Assembly (NCBI GenBank): GCA_024160085.1
Contig: JAMDYG010000001.1
Location: 124,001 to 188,000 of the forward strand
DNA: 64,000 nucleotides
Origin: Serratia symbiotica
GTDB lineage: Bacteria > Pseudomonadota > Gammaproteobacteria > Enterobacterales > Enterobacteriaceae
Direction: 5' to 3'
The position numbers and the translations under genes were made by a program. Shown here piece after piece: positions 54,832-64,000 of the stretch. Below the pieces are notes generated by a model, which worked only from the letters and a program-made list of their open reading frames with translations, ran no database searches and was not told the origin of the DNA. Positions within the stretch are counted from its first letter, which is position 1. The number at the start of each line of letters is the position of its first letter.

Positions 54832-56447
54832 ATGCAACCACCATTTGAATATATCAGCGATGTACTGATTGTCGGCAGAGGCGCTGCGGGCCTGTCACTG
54901 GCCCTGCGTTTAGCACAGCATTGCAAAGTTACCGTACTCAGCAAGGGGCCACTCAGCGAAGGGGACAAATTTTATGCCCAGGGCGGGATCGCCTCAGTTT
55001 ATGATGAAACGGACAGCATTGCCTCACACGTTAATGACGCTTTTATTGCCGGAGCCGGCCTGTGCGACAAAGAAGCCATCGAGTTTATCACTAGCAACGT
55101 GCGCTATTGCGTGCAGTGGCTGATAGATCAAGGCGTATTGTTCGATACTGAGGTCAATCCCCAAGGTAAAGAACATTATCATCTGACGCGCGAGGGGTGG
55201 GGTCACGGCCACCGCCGCATTTTGCATAATGCGCAGCCGATGCTACTGGTAAGGAAAAGGAAGTAGAGACCACGCTGGTGGGGAAAGCAAGCACCCATCC
55301 TAATATTTGTGTGATGGAGTGCAGCAATGCGGTCGATCTGATCATCTCGAACAAAATCGTCCTACCAGGTACCCGCAGGGTAGTCAGTGCCTATGTCTTG
55401 AACCGCGAGCGGGAACAGGTGGAAACCTACCGTGACAGAACAGTGGTACTGGCCACTGGCGGCGCAGCCAAAGTGTATCAATACACCACTAACCAGTACA
55501 TCTCCTCAGGCGATGGCATAACCATTGCTTGGCGAGCCGGTTGCCGAGTCGCCAACCTAGAATTTAACTAATTCCACCCGACCTGCCTATTCCATCCGCA
55601 GGCGCGCAACTTCTTACTGACTAAGGCGCTACGCGGTGAAGGCGCTTACCTCAAGCGGCCAGACGGTAGCCGCTTTATACTAGACTTCGATCCACGTGGC
55701 GAACTGGCTCCGCGCGACATCATCGCCCGTGCTATCGACCATGAAATGAAGCGACTAGGCGCAGATTGCATATACCTAAACATCAGCCACATACCAGCGT
55801 AATTCATTAGCCAGCATTTCCCGATGATCCATGAAAAGCAGCTAGCGCTGGGATTCGACTTGACGCAGCAGCCGATCCCGATCGTGCCAGCTGCACACTA
55901 TACCTACGGCAGTATGATAGTTGATCAACATGGCCGCACCGATCTCGACGGGTTGTATGGCTATTAGTGAGGTCAGCTACACCGGCCTGCACGGAGCCAA
56001 CCGTATGGCTTCGAACTCATTGTTGGAGTGTATGGTTTACGGTTGGTCAGTGGCGGAAGACATCTTGAAGCGCCTGCCGTTTATTCAGTCAACTAAACCG
56101 CTGACGCCATGGGATTAGAGCAGGGTTGACGACACGGATGAACAAGTATTGATCCAGCATAACTGGCACGAACTGCGGCTATTCATGTAAGACTACGTCG
56201 GCATCGTACACACCACCAAACGGCTGGAACGCGCGCTACGACGCATCAATACCCTGCAAACGGAAATCGACGAGTACGCCAACTTCCGTATCTCCAACGA
56301 CTTGCTCGAACTGCGTAATCTAGTGCAGGTAGCCGCACTGATCGTGCGCTGCGCCATGGCGCGCAAGGAGAGCCGGGGCCCCTGCACTATAAGCGGGATT
56401 ATCCAGAGCGTCTATCAGTGGCATTACCAACCATCCTGCATCCTTGA
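54832..56447 (+). pseudogene. nadB: L-aspartate oxidase NadB, decayed
   Basis: FAD-binding start [20 protein letters not shown] and [20 protein letters not shown] are intact to [18 protein letters not shown], where a shift follows (about 55240). Further pieces are [40 protein letters not shown], a stop after VANLEFN, then [40 protein letters not shown], and [19 protein letters not shown]. Several stops (about 55570, 55800, 55965, 56117, 56190) break it. The first step of de novo NAD synthesis from aspartate is lost. Confidence 0.95.
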
Positions 56448-56488
56448 ATGAATACCGAGGGGATGCCAGAACAGTGTTCTTTTTGAAC

Positions 56489-57241
56489 TCAGTAAAATAG
56501 GTAAAATTCGGTTATCAGCCGGCAGAAGTCCTCGGTATAGCTGCCGTCGGTCAGTTTTATTGCCAGTGCTTGCTCTGCTGAGGCAGCATTGGCCATCGTG
56601 TCAGTGCCAACAATACCCTGTGTAGCGGCGTATCGACGCGATCACTGACGTTCAGCTTTGTTGCGGTATTCCAGCCACACTGATGCGCCTGAATTTCAAA
56701 GGCTGTGCCAATGTTATAGGGCAACACCACACAGAAAACGCCCTGCTCATTAATCAACTGTTCGGCACACTTGAGCAGCGAGCGTGGCGTGAGTCAAGGT
56801 CTCGGTGCAACGCGCATTATGGTGTGCTTGGTCACGGCAGGCCATAGCCGGTTCAAAATAAGGCGGATTGCTGACGATCAGATCATATTGCGCGGCGTGA
56901 TGTTCGGCGTAATAATAAACATCCTGCGCGTAAACCTTAATGCGCTGCGGCTAAGGAGATTTCTGCACATTATCACGTGCCTGCTCAGCGGCGGCTTTGT
57001 CCAGTTCCACTGCATCGATCATCACCTCAGCAGCCGAACGCTGCGCCAGCATCAACACAATCAGTCCGCTACCGCTACTGATGTCCAGCACCCGCTACGC
57101 CTGTGCCAACGGTGCCCAAGCACCAAGCAACACGCCATCAGTACCCACTTTCATCGCACAGCGATCGTGAGCAACAAAGAATTGCTTAAAAGTAAAACCG
57201 CCGCAGCGCAGGATAAAATTTGCTTTCGACTGATTGCTCAC
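56489..57241 (-). pseudogene. trmN6: tRNA1(Val) adenine-N6 methyltransferase TrmN6 (YfiC), decayed
   Basis: A likely GTG start at 57241 gives [20 protein letters not shown], then [21 protein letters not shown] stop interrupts before [20 protein letters not shown] (SAM-binding motif I). The catalytic NPPY motif is kept (DLIVSNPPYFEPAMACRD). Further pieces are INEQGVFCVVLPYNIGTAFE, a stop at 56557, and a shifted tail LTDGSYTEDFCRLITEFYLF ending at 56489. At least three lesions make it non-functional. Confidence 0.9.
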
Positions 57242-57372
57242 AATAACCACCTAGATACAAAACTGATGTAGCATAAGGCAACCTGATTTATGGGAAAAGA
57301 GTTGCTTTCCGCTTAATAGGTGAAGAACACAGCCAACCCGGCTATAATCGTCACCCCAAGTAGAGGTAGACC

Positions 57373-58692
57373 ATGACAGTAACCCATTTTTCTGAACTCG
57401 AACTCGATGAACGCCTGATCATCGCACTGCATGATAAAGGCTACGAGCGCCCCACTGCTATCCAAGCTGAAGCGATCCCACCCGCGATGAACGGGCGCGA
57501 CGTATTAGGCTCGGCTCCGACCGGCACCGGCAAAACCGCCGCATTTTTGCTGCCAGTTTTGCAGCATCTGCTAGATTTTCCGCGTAAGAAGTCTGGCCCA
57601 CCACGCGTTCTGATCCTTACCCCGACACGTGAGTTAGCAATGCAAGTGGCCGATCAAGCGCGTGAATTGGTGGCACATACCTCGTTGGATATCGCCACCA
57701 TCACCGGCGGTGTAGCCTATATGAACCACGCAGAAGTGTTCAGCGAAAACCAAGATATGGTGGTCGCTACTACTGGCCGTCTACTGCAATATATCAAAGA
57801 AGAGAACTTCGATTGCCACGCGGTGGAAACCCTGATCCTCGACGAAGCCGACCGCATGCTAGACATGGGTTTTGCACAGGACATCGAAATCATCTCAGCT
57901 GAAACCCGCTGGCGCAACCAGACGTTGCTGTTCTCCGCTACGCTTGAAGGAGAGGCGATCCACGCATTCGCTGAACGTATTCTGAAAGAGCCGGTGAAAG
58001 TGGAAGCTGATCCGTCGCGTCGTGAACGCAAAAAAATCCTGCAATGGTACTACCGAGCCGATGACGTGCAGCACAAAACAGAGCTGCTGGCGCACCTACT
58101 GAAGCAGCCAGATGTGCAAAAATCAGTGATCTTCGTGCGCAAGCGCGAGCGAGTGCATGAGCTGGCCACCTGGCTGCGTGAAGCGGGTATCAATACCTGC
58201 TACCTCGAAGGCGAAATGGTGCAAGCCAAGCGCAACGAAGCGGTAAAACGCATGATGGACGGCAGGATTGATGTGCTAGTCGCCACCGATGTCGCCGCGC
58301 GTGGTCTGGATATCATTGATATTACTCACGTATTTAATTTCGACATGCCGCGTACCGCCGATACCTACCTGCACCGTATTGGCCGCACCGGCCGTGCCGG
58401 GCGTAAAGGCACCGCAATTTCACTAGTTGAGGCACACGATCACCGGCTATTGGGCAAAGTGGGTCGTTACCTGAATGAACCATTGAAGCCACGGGTGATC
58501 GACGAACTGCGGCCAAAAACCAAAATGCCAAACGAGAAAAGCAACGGTAAACCTTCAAAGAAGCTGCTGGCCAAACGTATTCAAGACAAAGCGAAAAACA
58601 AAGAAAAAGCTAAGGTGAAAGTACGCCATCGCAATACCAAAAACGTAGGCAAACGCCGCCAAGCCAAGGCTAAACGTGAAAACGACGCGTGA
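57373..58692 (+). CDS. srmB: DEAD-box RNA helicase SrmB
   Basis: Intact 439-residue helicase (E. coli 444). Motifs in order are the Q-motif GYERPTAIQAEAIPPA, Walker A APTGTGKT, PTRELA, DEAD in LDEADRMLDMGF, SAT, and the second-domain ARGLD and HRIGRTGRAG. The tail is strongly basic (KKLLAKRIQDKAKNKEKAKV). SrmB assists early 50S assembly. It is divergent from the dead trmN6. Confidence 0.96.
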   Translation: MTVTHFSELELDERLIIALHDKGYERPTAIQAEAIPPAMNGRDVLGSAPTGTGKTAAFLLPVLQHLLDFPRKKSGPPRVLILTPTRELAMQVADQARELVAHTSLDIATITGGVAYMNHAEVFSENQDMVVATTGRLLQYIKEENFDCHAVETLILDEADRMLDMGFAQDIEIISAETRWRNQTLLFSATLEGEAIHAFAERILKEPVKVEADPSRRERKKILQWYYRADDVQHKTELLAHLLKQPDVQKSVIFVRKRERVHELATWLREAGINTCYLEGEMVQAKRNEAVKRMMDGRIDVLVATDVAARGLDIIDITHVFNFDMPRTADTYLHRIGRTGRAGRKGTAISLVEAHDHRLLGKVGRYLNEPLKPRVIDELRPKTKMPNEKSNGKPSKKLLAKRIQDKAKNKEKAKVKVRHRNTKNVGKRRQAKAKRENDA

Positions 58693-58863
58693 TAACGCCA
58701 GCCTGGCGTCTGGTGTACTACCGAACCCAGGCCGTGCCAGTCATCAAATATAGCATCCTATTTTTAGGCGCTTCTTTATGGCATTAACAGAGCTATACGT
58801 AGTGTGTAAGCCCTTTCATCTAGCAGCTAAATGGCTACTGTAGTTATCAGAAAGATTCGTAAC

Positions 58864-59022
58864 TTAGGCGATTGTCGTTACGCAGAATATGATCCAGACC
58901 CGATTCCCCTGATTACCGCCAATAAAAAAGGGGCCAAAACATGCTCGCTGACTATTCAGTAGCCAGAAAGAGTTCACCAGCGTCTGGTCTTTGTCTTTGG
59001 TAATTTGAATATCAGTAATCAT
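58864..59022 (-). pseudogene. grcA: Autonomous glycyl radical cofactor GrcA, N-terminal relic
   Basis: MITDIQITKDKDQTLVNSFW continuing LLNSQ matches the GrcA (YfiD) start. After residue 25 the text becomes unrelated (RACFGPFFIGGNQGNRVWII) and stops at 58864. The glycyl-radical domain with RVSGYAVRF is absent. GrcA repairs oxygen-damaged pyruvate formate-lyase. The position between srmB and ung matches E. coli gene order. Confidence 0.72.
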
Positions 59023-59231
59023 TTTATTGCTGCCATACAAGGACAAAATTTTTACTTCATGAGAAAATCCAATGCTGGTTTCAACTAGGTGGCAAGACCA
59101 TTGTTTCCTTATGGTCCTGTATAACTGCCTGGCCAGATCAATTCTTGGATTAATATAAATTTATTCTTGTCAGATACTGTAGATATAGAAATATGTTTAT
59201 GTTTTATATCAATTTACCTGATCAGTATGTA

Positions 59232-59265
59232 GCAATTATTTTTGTAAATTATCAAAAATAATTGC
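59232..59265. repeat. 12-bp AT-rich palindrome between grcA and ung
   Basis: gcaattattttt (59232-59243) and aaaaataattgc (59254-59265) are perfect inverted repeats around a 10-base loop. The right half of the loop region also gives ttgtaaattatcaa, which resembles an FNR site at 12 of 14 positions by eye. It could be a regulatory palindrome of the dead grcA, which FNR and ArcA control in E. coli. The rest of 59023-59370 shows no gene. Confidence 0.45.
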
Positions 59266-59370
59266 ATGACGCAGACCAGAAGAAAACAAATAAGGGGGTT
59301 TCGCCGTGTTAAACGACAGGGTAAGCTATTATAGCCAATGAATTGCTAACGAAAACAAAGGAGAGCGTTT

Positions 59371-60045
59371 ATGTCCACCTCCCTCACTTGGCATGAGATT
59401 ATCGGCAAAGAAAAAGAGCAGCCATATTTTGTTGAAACACTCGCCTTTGTTGCCGCCGAACGTCGGGCTGGTAAAACCATTTATCCACCGCAGAGAGATG
59501 TATTCAACGCTTTCCGTTTTACCGACCTGGCAGACGTCAAAGTGGTGATCCTCGGTCAGGATCCCTATCATGGCCTCAATCAAGCCCACGGCTTGTCTTT
59601 CTCCGTGCGCCCCGGTATACCTACACCGCCTTCGCTGATGAATATGTACAAGGAACTGGCAACCGATATTTCTGGTTTTGAATACCCGAACCACGGTTAC
59701 CTACAGAGCTGGGCCGAACAAGGCGTGTTATTGCTCAACACAGTGCTGACCGTCGAAGGTGGACGAGCGCATTCGCACGCTAATTTGGGTTGGGAAACTT
59801 TCACCGATAAAGTGATCGCTGCGCTAAACGATAACTGCAATGGCGTGGTGTTCCTGCTGTGGGGATCGCATGCGCAGAAGAAAGGCAACTTTATTGACCG
59901 CAAACGCCATTACGTGCTGAAAGCGCCACATCCTTCGCCGCTTTCTGCCCACCGTGGCTTCTTCGGTTGCCGCCACTTCTCACAAACCAATCAATTGCTG
60001 AAGCAACAGGGCTTGCAGCAGATCGACTGGTTACCGCGTGCATAA
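59371..60045 (+). CDS. ung: Uracil-DNA glycosylase
   Basis: Intact 224-residue enzyme (E. coli 229). The catalytic water-activating motif is GQDPYHG with D64, and the leucine-loop motif is [13 protein letters not shown]. It removes uracil from DNA and starts base-excision repair. The start follows an AAAGGAG ribosome-binding site. Several recombination genes nearby are dead, while this repair gene is kept. Confidence 0.97.
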   Translation: MSTSLTWHEIIGKEKEQPYFVETLAFVAAERRAGKTIYPPQRDVFNAFRFTDLADVKVVILGQDPYHGLNQAHGLSFSVRPGIPTPPSLMNMYKELATDISGFEYPNHGYLQSWAEQGVLLLNTVLTVEGGRAHSHANLGWETFTDKVIAALNDNCNGVVFLLWGSHAQKKGNFIDRKRHYVLKAPHPSPLSAHRGFFGCRHFSQTNQLLKQQGLQQIDWLPRA

Positions 60046-60161
60046 AAGTCCGGAAGCGAGGAAAGTTTCCGGATCTGTGCCATAGCCCCGCGAGATCGAT
60101 TCAATGATTCTTAAAATGACAAGTATATACCTAAGGTAAATTTTTTACTACACCAACGCGC

Positions 60162-60755
60162 TTATGCCTTAGCTTTAGAAACCGCAACCATCGCGGGGCG
60201 CAGCAATCGGCCATTCAGCGTATAGCCTTTCTGGATCACCATCATCACATGATTCGGCTGCTGATCGGCAGATTCAATCAGGCTCATTGCCTGATGCACA
60301 TCCGGGTTAAAGGGCACGTTGACATCGCTGACGATCTCAATACCGTACTTGTGCACCACATCCTGTAAGGACTTCAGCGTCAGTTCGATGCCTTCGATCA
60401 TCGCTGTCAACTCAGGATTATTCTTATCCGCCAGTTCCAATGCGCGCTCCAGATTATCTAGTACTGGCAGCAAGTCACCAGAGAATCTCTCCAATGCGAA
60501 TTTGTGTGCTTTTTCAATATCCAGCTCGGTACGCCGACGCACGTTCTCCATTTCAGCTTTGGCGCGCAGCAGGCTATCACGTCCATCACGTTCATGTTGC
60601 TGAGCTTCAAGTAACTGAGCCTCTAGATCGGTAATACGCGCATCACGCAAATCAACGTCCTCCACTGCCTCCGGTAACACATCCTCGTATCGAGCCTGCT
60701 GTTCCATTTCTCCTGAGACTTGCTCGTTTAGCGTCTTGTGTTCTCTACTACTCAT
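60162..60755 (-). CDS. grpE: Nucleotide exchange factor GrpE
   Basis: Intact protein of 197 residues from [12 protein letters not shown], the E. coli length; the frame is open five codons further up. The long coiled coil covers about residues 40-90 ([40 protein letters not shown]) and the C-terminal beta wing ends [20 protein letters not shown]. It releases ADP from DnaK. It is divergent from nadK and convergent with ung; a 7-bp hairpin (60049-60073) lies between the stops. Confidence 0.96.
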   Translation of the reverse strand: MSSREHKTLNEQVSGEMEQQARYEDVLPEAVEDVDLRDARITDLEAQLLEAQQHERDGRDSLLRAKAEMENVRRRTELDIEKAHKFALERFSGDLLPVLDNLERALELADKNNPELTAMIEGIELTLKSLQDVVHKYGIEIVSDVNVPFNPDVHQAMSLIESADQQPNHVMMVIQKGYTLNGRLLRPAMVAVSKAKA

Positions 60756-60880
60756 GAAATATCTCCGCATTTTAGCATTAATCCCGCAACTTGGCTTATT
60801 ATGGGGTTCAAAACTGGGTTTTCAAGTCAATTGGTCATAATGCGGGGCATAAACTGGCTCCGGTGAGGAACATGATAACA

Positions 60881-61759
60881 ATGAATAAAAAATTCACCTG
60901 TATCGGTATTGTTGGTAACCCGCGTCACCCCTCGGCACTAGCAACACATGAGATTCTGTACCACTGGCTGATCGCTTGTGGCTATTGCGTGATGATCGAA
61001 CGGCAAATCGCTCAGGACTTGCGGCTGAAAGACGCCATTACCGGCAGTCTGGCCGATATCGGTCAACAGGCCGATTTGGCGGTGGTAGTGGGCGGTGATG
61101 GCAACATGCTCGGTGCCGCACGTGTGCTGGCGCGCCACGACGTCAAAGTGATAGGAATGAATCGCGGTAACCTGGGTTTCCTCACCGACCTCGATCCCGA
61201 TAATGCATTACAACAGTTGGCGGATGTGTTGGAAGGCGAATACATCGATGAACAGCGCTTCTTGTTAGAAACCAGTGTGCACAAGGAACAACAACAGTGC
61301 CGTATCAGCACCGCCATCAACGAAGTTATACTGCACCCCGGTAAAGTAGCGCATATGATCGAGTTCGAGGTGTATATTGATGACCGCTTTGCTTTCTCCC
61401 AGCGCTCCGATGGTCTAATCATCGCTACCCCGACCGGATCCACCGCCTATTCGCTCTCAGCCGGCGGGCCAATCCTCACTCCATCTCTAGAGGCCATCGT
61501 ACTGGTGCCAATGTTCCCGCACACCCTCTCCGCCCGCCCGCTGGTGATCAACAGCGACAGCACTATCCGGCTGAAGTTTTCGCAGATGGGCAACGATCTT
61601 GAAATAAGTTGTGACAGCCAAATCTCCCTGCCTATCCAAGAAGGCGAAGAAGTATTGATACGCCACAGTAATTTTCACCTGAATCTTATTCATCCAAATG
61701 ACTACAGCTATTTCAACACGTTAAGCTCAAAATTGGGCTGGTCAAAAAAATTGTTCTAA
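60881..61759 (+). CDS. nadK: NAD kinase
   Basis: Intact 292-residue enzyme when started at [12 protein letters not shown], the family start; the upstream 30 codons are open but not conserved. Motifs [37 protein letters not shown] and [16 protein letters not shown] are present. It makes NADP from NAD. It is retained with nadE, while nadB is dead, so NADP supply depends on imported precursors. Confidence 0.97.
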   Translation: MNKKFTCIGIVGNPRHPSALATHEILYHWLIACGYCVMIERQIAQDLRLKDAITGSLADIGQQADLAVVVGGDGNMLGAARVLARHDVKVIGMNRGNLGFLTDLDPDNALQQLADVLEGEYIDEQRFLLETSVHKEQQQCRISTAINEVILHPGKVAHMIEFEVYIDDRFAFSQRSDGLIIATPTGSTAYSLSAGGPILTPSLEAIVLVPMFPHTLSARPLVINSDSTIRLKFSQMGNDLEISCDSQISLPIQEGEEVLIRHSNFHLNLIHPNDYSYFNTLSSKLGWSKKLF

Positions 61760-61777
61760 AAATCTAGCCAACTATTT

Positions 61778-61819
61778 TACTGTATATAAAACCAGTTTAT
61801 ACTGTATTAAATCACAGTG
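61778..61819 (+). promoter_or_regulatory. Two LexA boxes upstream of recN
   Basis: Box 1 at 61778-61797 reads tactgtatataaaaccagtt, identical by memory to one of the E. coli recN boxes, with one deviation from the CTGT-N8-ACAG core. Box 2 at 61800-61819 has a perfect core (ctgt, eight bases, acag). Both lie within 70 bp of the recN start. The regulated gene is dead. Confidence 0.8.
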
Positions 61820-61845
61820 GTTTATCCATACACAGGAAGGTATTT

Positions 61846-63140
61846 ATGCTGGCACAATTGACCGTCAGCAATTTTGCGATCATTCATGAGTTGGAGATCG
61901 ATCTTCAACCAGGCATGACAGCGATTACCGGTGAAACCGGCGCTGGCAAATCTATTGCCATTGACGCGCGTTGGGGCTGTGCCTCGGTAACCACGCCGAT
62001 GGCAACGTAGTACGCCTGGGAGCAACCTACGCCGACATCTGTGCCAGCTTCTCGCTGGCGGATACCCCTTCAGCGGCGTATATGGCTAAAGCAGAACTAG
62101 CTCGACGACAGTAACGAATGTCTGCTACGCCGAGTTATCAACGCCGATGGACGCTCGCGCGGCTTTATCAACGGCACTGCCGTACCCCTGTCGCAATTAC
62201 ACGAACTGGGCAAAAGCCTGATTCAAATCCATGGTCAACACGCCCATTAGTTACTGCTCAATCCCGACTATCAGAAAGAACTGCTCGATGCTTGTGCCGA
62301 TGAACCTACCTTGCTGGCAGAAATGCGCCAAGCCTACCAACACTGGCACCAAAGCTGCCACGAGTTGGCACACTTTCAGCAGCAATCTGCCGAATGTAAA
62401 GGTCGTATGCAGTTGCTTCAATACCAGTTGAGAGAGCTAAACGAATTTGCACCACAGGCCAGTGAGTTTGAGCAAACCGAAGCTGAATACAAAAGCCTAA
62501 CCAACAGCGGCCAGCGGCTGACCATCAGCCAGCAAGCCCTATTGCTGTTGGCTGAAGATGAAGAGCACAACATACTCAGCCAACTTTACAGCGCCAAACA
62601 CCTATTGATTGATCTGGTCGACATAGACAAGAAACTTAGCTGCCTGCTGGGGGTGCTTGAATAAGCTTCTATAAGCAGGCACTGAACCTAGCGGAACAAC
62701 CGCACCTGAAACGCGTCTACAGCATAGGGCTAAACTGACTACACTCATCACCGATAGCATGCAGGCACTTTCCATGCCGCACGGCAAATTCAGTATTGAC
62801 ATGCGCTTCTAGCCACATAATCTGAACGCAGAAGGTGCCTGCCTGCCACATCAGAGTTTTATGTTTCTACCAATCCGGGCCAACCGCAGCCATTGTCGGC
62901 CGCCTGCTGTGTCAACTAGGCGAATCCACTCAGGTAATGTACGTTACGCACCTGCCGCAAGTAGCGGGATGCGGACATCAGCATCTATTTGTCAGCAAAC
63001 AGACTGACGGCACCGCAACAGAAACACAGATTTCACTATTGAATAAACGCGCCCGTTTATAAGAATTGGCGCGTTTGCTAGGCGGCAGTGAAATCACCCG
63101 AAATACCTTGGCAAATGCAAAAGAATTGCTTGCCGTATAA
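61846..63140 (+). pseudogene. recN: Recombination/repair ATPase RecN, decayed
   Basis: Starts [20 protein letters not shown] after AGGAAGG, with Walker A GETGAGKS, then shifts after IAIDA. Pieces in order are GQHAH-stop-LLLNPDYQKELLDA, the coiled-coil start MLAEMRQAYQHWHQSCHELA to YRLGVLE-like text, HTLTEC-type scrambled middle, then [20 protein letters not shown] and ELARLLGGSEITRNTLANAK to a stop at 63138. The Walker B/signature region (LDEVD) is missing. RecN is an SMC-like protein for double-strand break repair. Confidence 0.93.
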
Positions 63141-63207
63141 ATCTGACGTACCGCTATTTAACTAATAGATTTAAAAACGGCAAGTGAACGCAACCCTACA
63201 ATACTTC

Positions 63208-63359
63208 GAGCCTATCCCATTGGGCGCACACATTGTTGCAGTCAGTTTGGATACTGGCAGCACGCAACCACTAGAGCGTACATGGAGAGTAGTACGTGAG
63301 GATGGTGAGCACTGCATAGATCCAAAATGGCAAATAAAATAGTCTAATGGGATAGGCTC
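63208..63359. repeat. MITE-like element with 14-bp terminal inverted repeats
   Basis: gagcctatcccatt at 63208-63221 and aatgggataggctc at 63346-63359 are perfect inverted repeats bounding a 152-bp non-coding element. The inside contains ttggatactggcagca and gtacgtgaggatggtgagca. I recall similar short palindromic repeats scattered between genes in Serratia and Yersinia. It lies between dead recN and bamE. Confidence 0.75.
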
Positions 63360-63495
63360 TTAGTCAACCAAGCACCTAGAATAGGAGCGGGAAGCCAACA
63401 TGGTAGCTACGTGAAAGATGAAAGGTATAAAGGTTTCCAATCGCAGCAAGGTCTATTATTATCGGCACACTATGCCCTTAAGGAATGTGATTACT

Positions 63496-63834
63496 ATGCG
63501 CTGTAAAACGCTGACTGCCGCCTCTGTGGTTCTTATGATACTGTCTGCTGGCTGTTCTACTTTTGAGAAAGTGGTTTATCGGCCTGACATCAACCAGGGG
63601 AACTACCTAACACCGACTGATGCGGCAAAAATTCAAAAAGGTATGACCCAGCAGCAGGTCGCTTACACATTGGGTACTCCAATGCTACAAGACCCATTCG
63701 GTACTCAAACGTGGTTCTATGTATTTCGCCAACAACCTGGTCATAAAGATATTACTCAGCAAACGCTTACGTTGACCTTCAACAGCACGGGCGTATTGAC
63801 AGATATTCAGAACAAACCTGATCTGACCAAATAA
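63496..63834 (+). CDS. bamE: Outer-membrane assembly lipoprotein BamE (SmpA)
   Basis: Intact 112-residue lipoprotein from [12 protein letters not shown], the family start; 26 upstream codons are open but not conserved. The lipobox is LSAGCS with the cysteine at residue 20. The mature part contains [20 protein letters not shown], the conserved [16 protein letters not shown], and [15 protein letters not shown]. It supports BamD/BamA in outer-membrane protein insertion. Confidence 0.96.
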   Translation: MRCKTLTAASVVLMILSAGCSTFEKVVYRPDINQGNYLTPTDAAKIQKGMTQQQVAYTLGTPMLQDPFGTQTWFYVFRQQPGHKDITQQTLTLTFNSTGVLTDIQNKPDLTK

Positions 63835-63891
63835 TCAACGCAGGAACTATTACTTTCGGCTAATGAGGTAAACCCCGGCTCACTGATAACA

Positions 63892-63918
63892 AATAAGGCG
63901 CACTTAGCGCCTTATTTT
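63892..63918. terminator. Bidirectional terminator between bamE and rnfH
   Basis: aataaggcgc (63892-63901) and gcgccttatt (63907-63916) form a perfect 10-bp stem with a five-base loop, followed by tt. It lies 57 bp past the bamE stop and overlaps the last codons of rnfH, so it can serve both convergent genes. Confidence 0.8.
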
Positions 63919-64000
63919 CTTGCCTTTTCTGCTCGTTGGCGGCGAAGTTCTTTGGGATCAGCAATCAGCGGCCGATAAATTTCCACCCGATCACCATCAT
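63912..64000 (-). CDS. rnfH: RnfH family protein, C-terminal end
   Basis: Only the last 29 codons are in the window, on the minus strand: DGDRVEIYRPLIADPKELRR followed by QRAEKARK and a stop. This matches the ubiquitin-like RnfH (YfjF) C-terminus, normally convergent with bamE. The stop lies inside the shared terminator stem. Its function is poorly known; integrity cannot be judged from this piece. Confidence 0.85.
   Translation of the reverse strand, partial: DGDRVEIYRPLIADPKELRRQRAEKARK

Noticed and set aside
58693-58720. Short palindrome acgccag-c-ctggcgt after srmB as a terminator
   Set aside because: No T-run follows and the stem is only 7 bp, so I do not claim termination.

Overview
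The window looks like the chromosome of a recently host-restricted Serratia-type enterobacterium, most plausibly an insect endosymbiont of the Serratia symbiotica kind. This is inferred from protein similarity I recognise by eye and from gene order, not from a database search. The order guaB/xseA - der-bamB-yfgM-hisS-ispG-rodZ-pilW-rlmN-ndk - sseB-pepB-fdx-hscA-hscB-iscA-iscU-iscS-iscR-trmJ/suhB - glyA/hmp - glnB-nadE-glrR-glrK-purL/mltF - tadA - murQ/yfhH - yfhL - acpS-pdxJ-recO-era-rnc-lepB-lepA-rseC-rseB-rseA-rpoE/nadB - trmN6/srmB - grcA/ung - grpE/nadK-recN-bamE - rnfH is the enterobacterial order. About thirty genes are intact and about as many are recognisable pseudogenes carrying frameshifts, stops, lost start codons or internal deletions.

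Layout. 1-2043: 5' part of guaB and a dead xseA. 2044-3790: accessory island with eroded Fic-like and SSB-like genes. 3797-13465: the der to ndk cluster; yfgM, pilW and rlmN are dead. 13656-22325: sseB and pepB (dead), the isc cluster (hscA frameshifted, iscR dead, iscX missing), trmJ (dead). 22446-24835: suhB intact, then a dead NicO-type metal exporter and its DUF1007 partner. 25079-36264: glyA, glnB, nadE and purL intact; hmp dead; glrK-qseG-glrR collapsed by deletion. 36537-41004: mltF and tadA intact; a DUF2157 membrane gene, murQ and yfhH dead. 41016-44640: an IS903-like element and a phage replication-module remnant. 44637-54618: acpS, pdxJ, era, rnc, lepB, lepA and rseC intact; recO, rseB, rseA and rpoE dead. 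54832-64000: nadB, trmN6, grcA and recN dead; srmB, ung, grpE, nadK and bamE intact; 3' end of rnfH.

Working together, the intact genes are core housekeeping: purine synthesis, NAD completion and phosphorylation, tRNA charging and editing, Fe-S assembly, isoprenoids, outer-membrane assembly (BamB, BamE), protein export and ribosome GTPases. The losses fall in regulation (IscR, sigma-E with its anti-sigma factors, GlrKR, YfhH), recombination and repair (XseA, RecO, RecN), RNA modification (RlmN, TrmJ, TrmN6), stress enzymes (Hmp, GrcA) and envelope accessories (PilW). Several operators outlive their genes: tandem IscR sites in front of dead iscR and two LexA boxes in front of dead recN. I found no CRISPR array, tRNA or rRNA, and no convincing novel multi-gene system. 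The most informative signals are coordinated regulatory decay, mobile-element relics and repeat elements.
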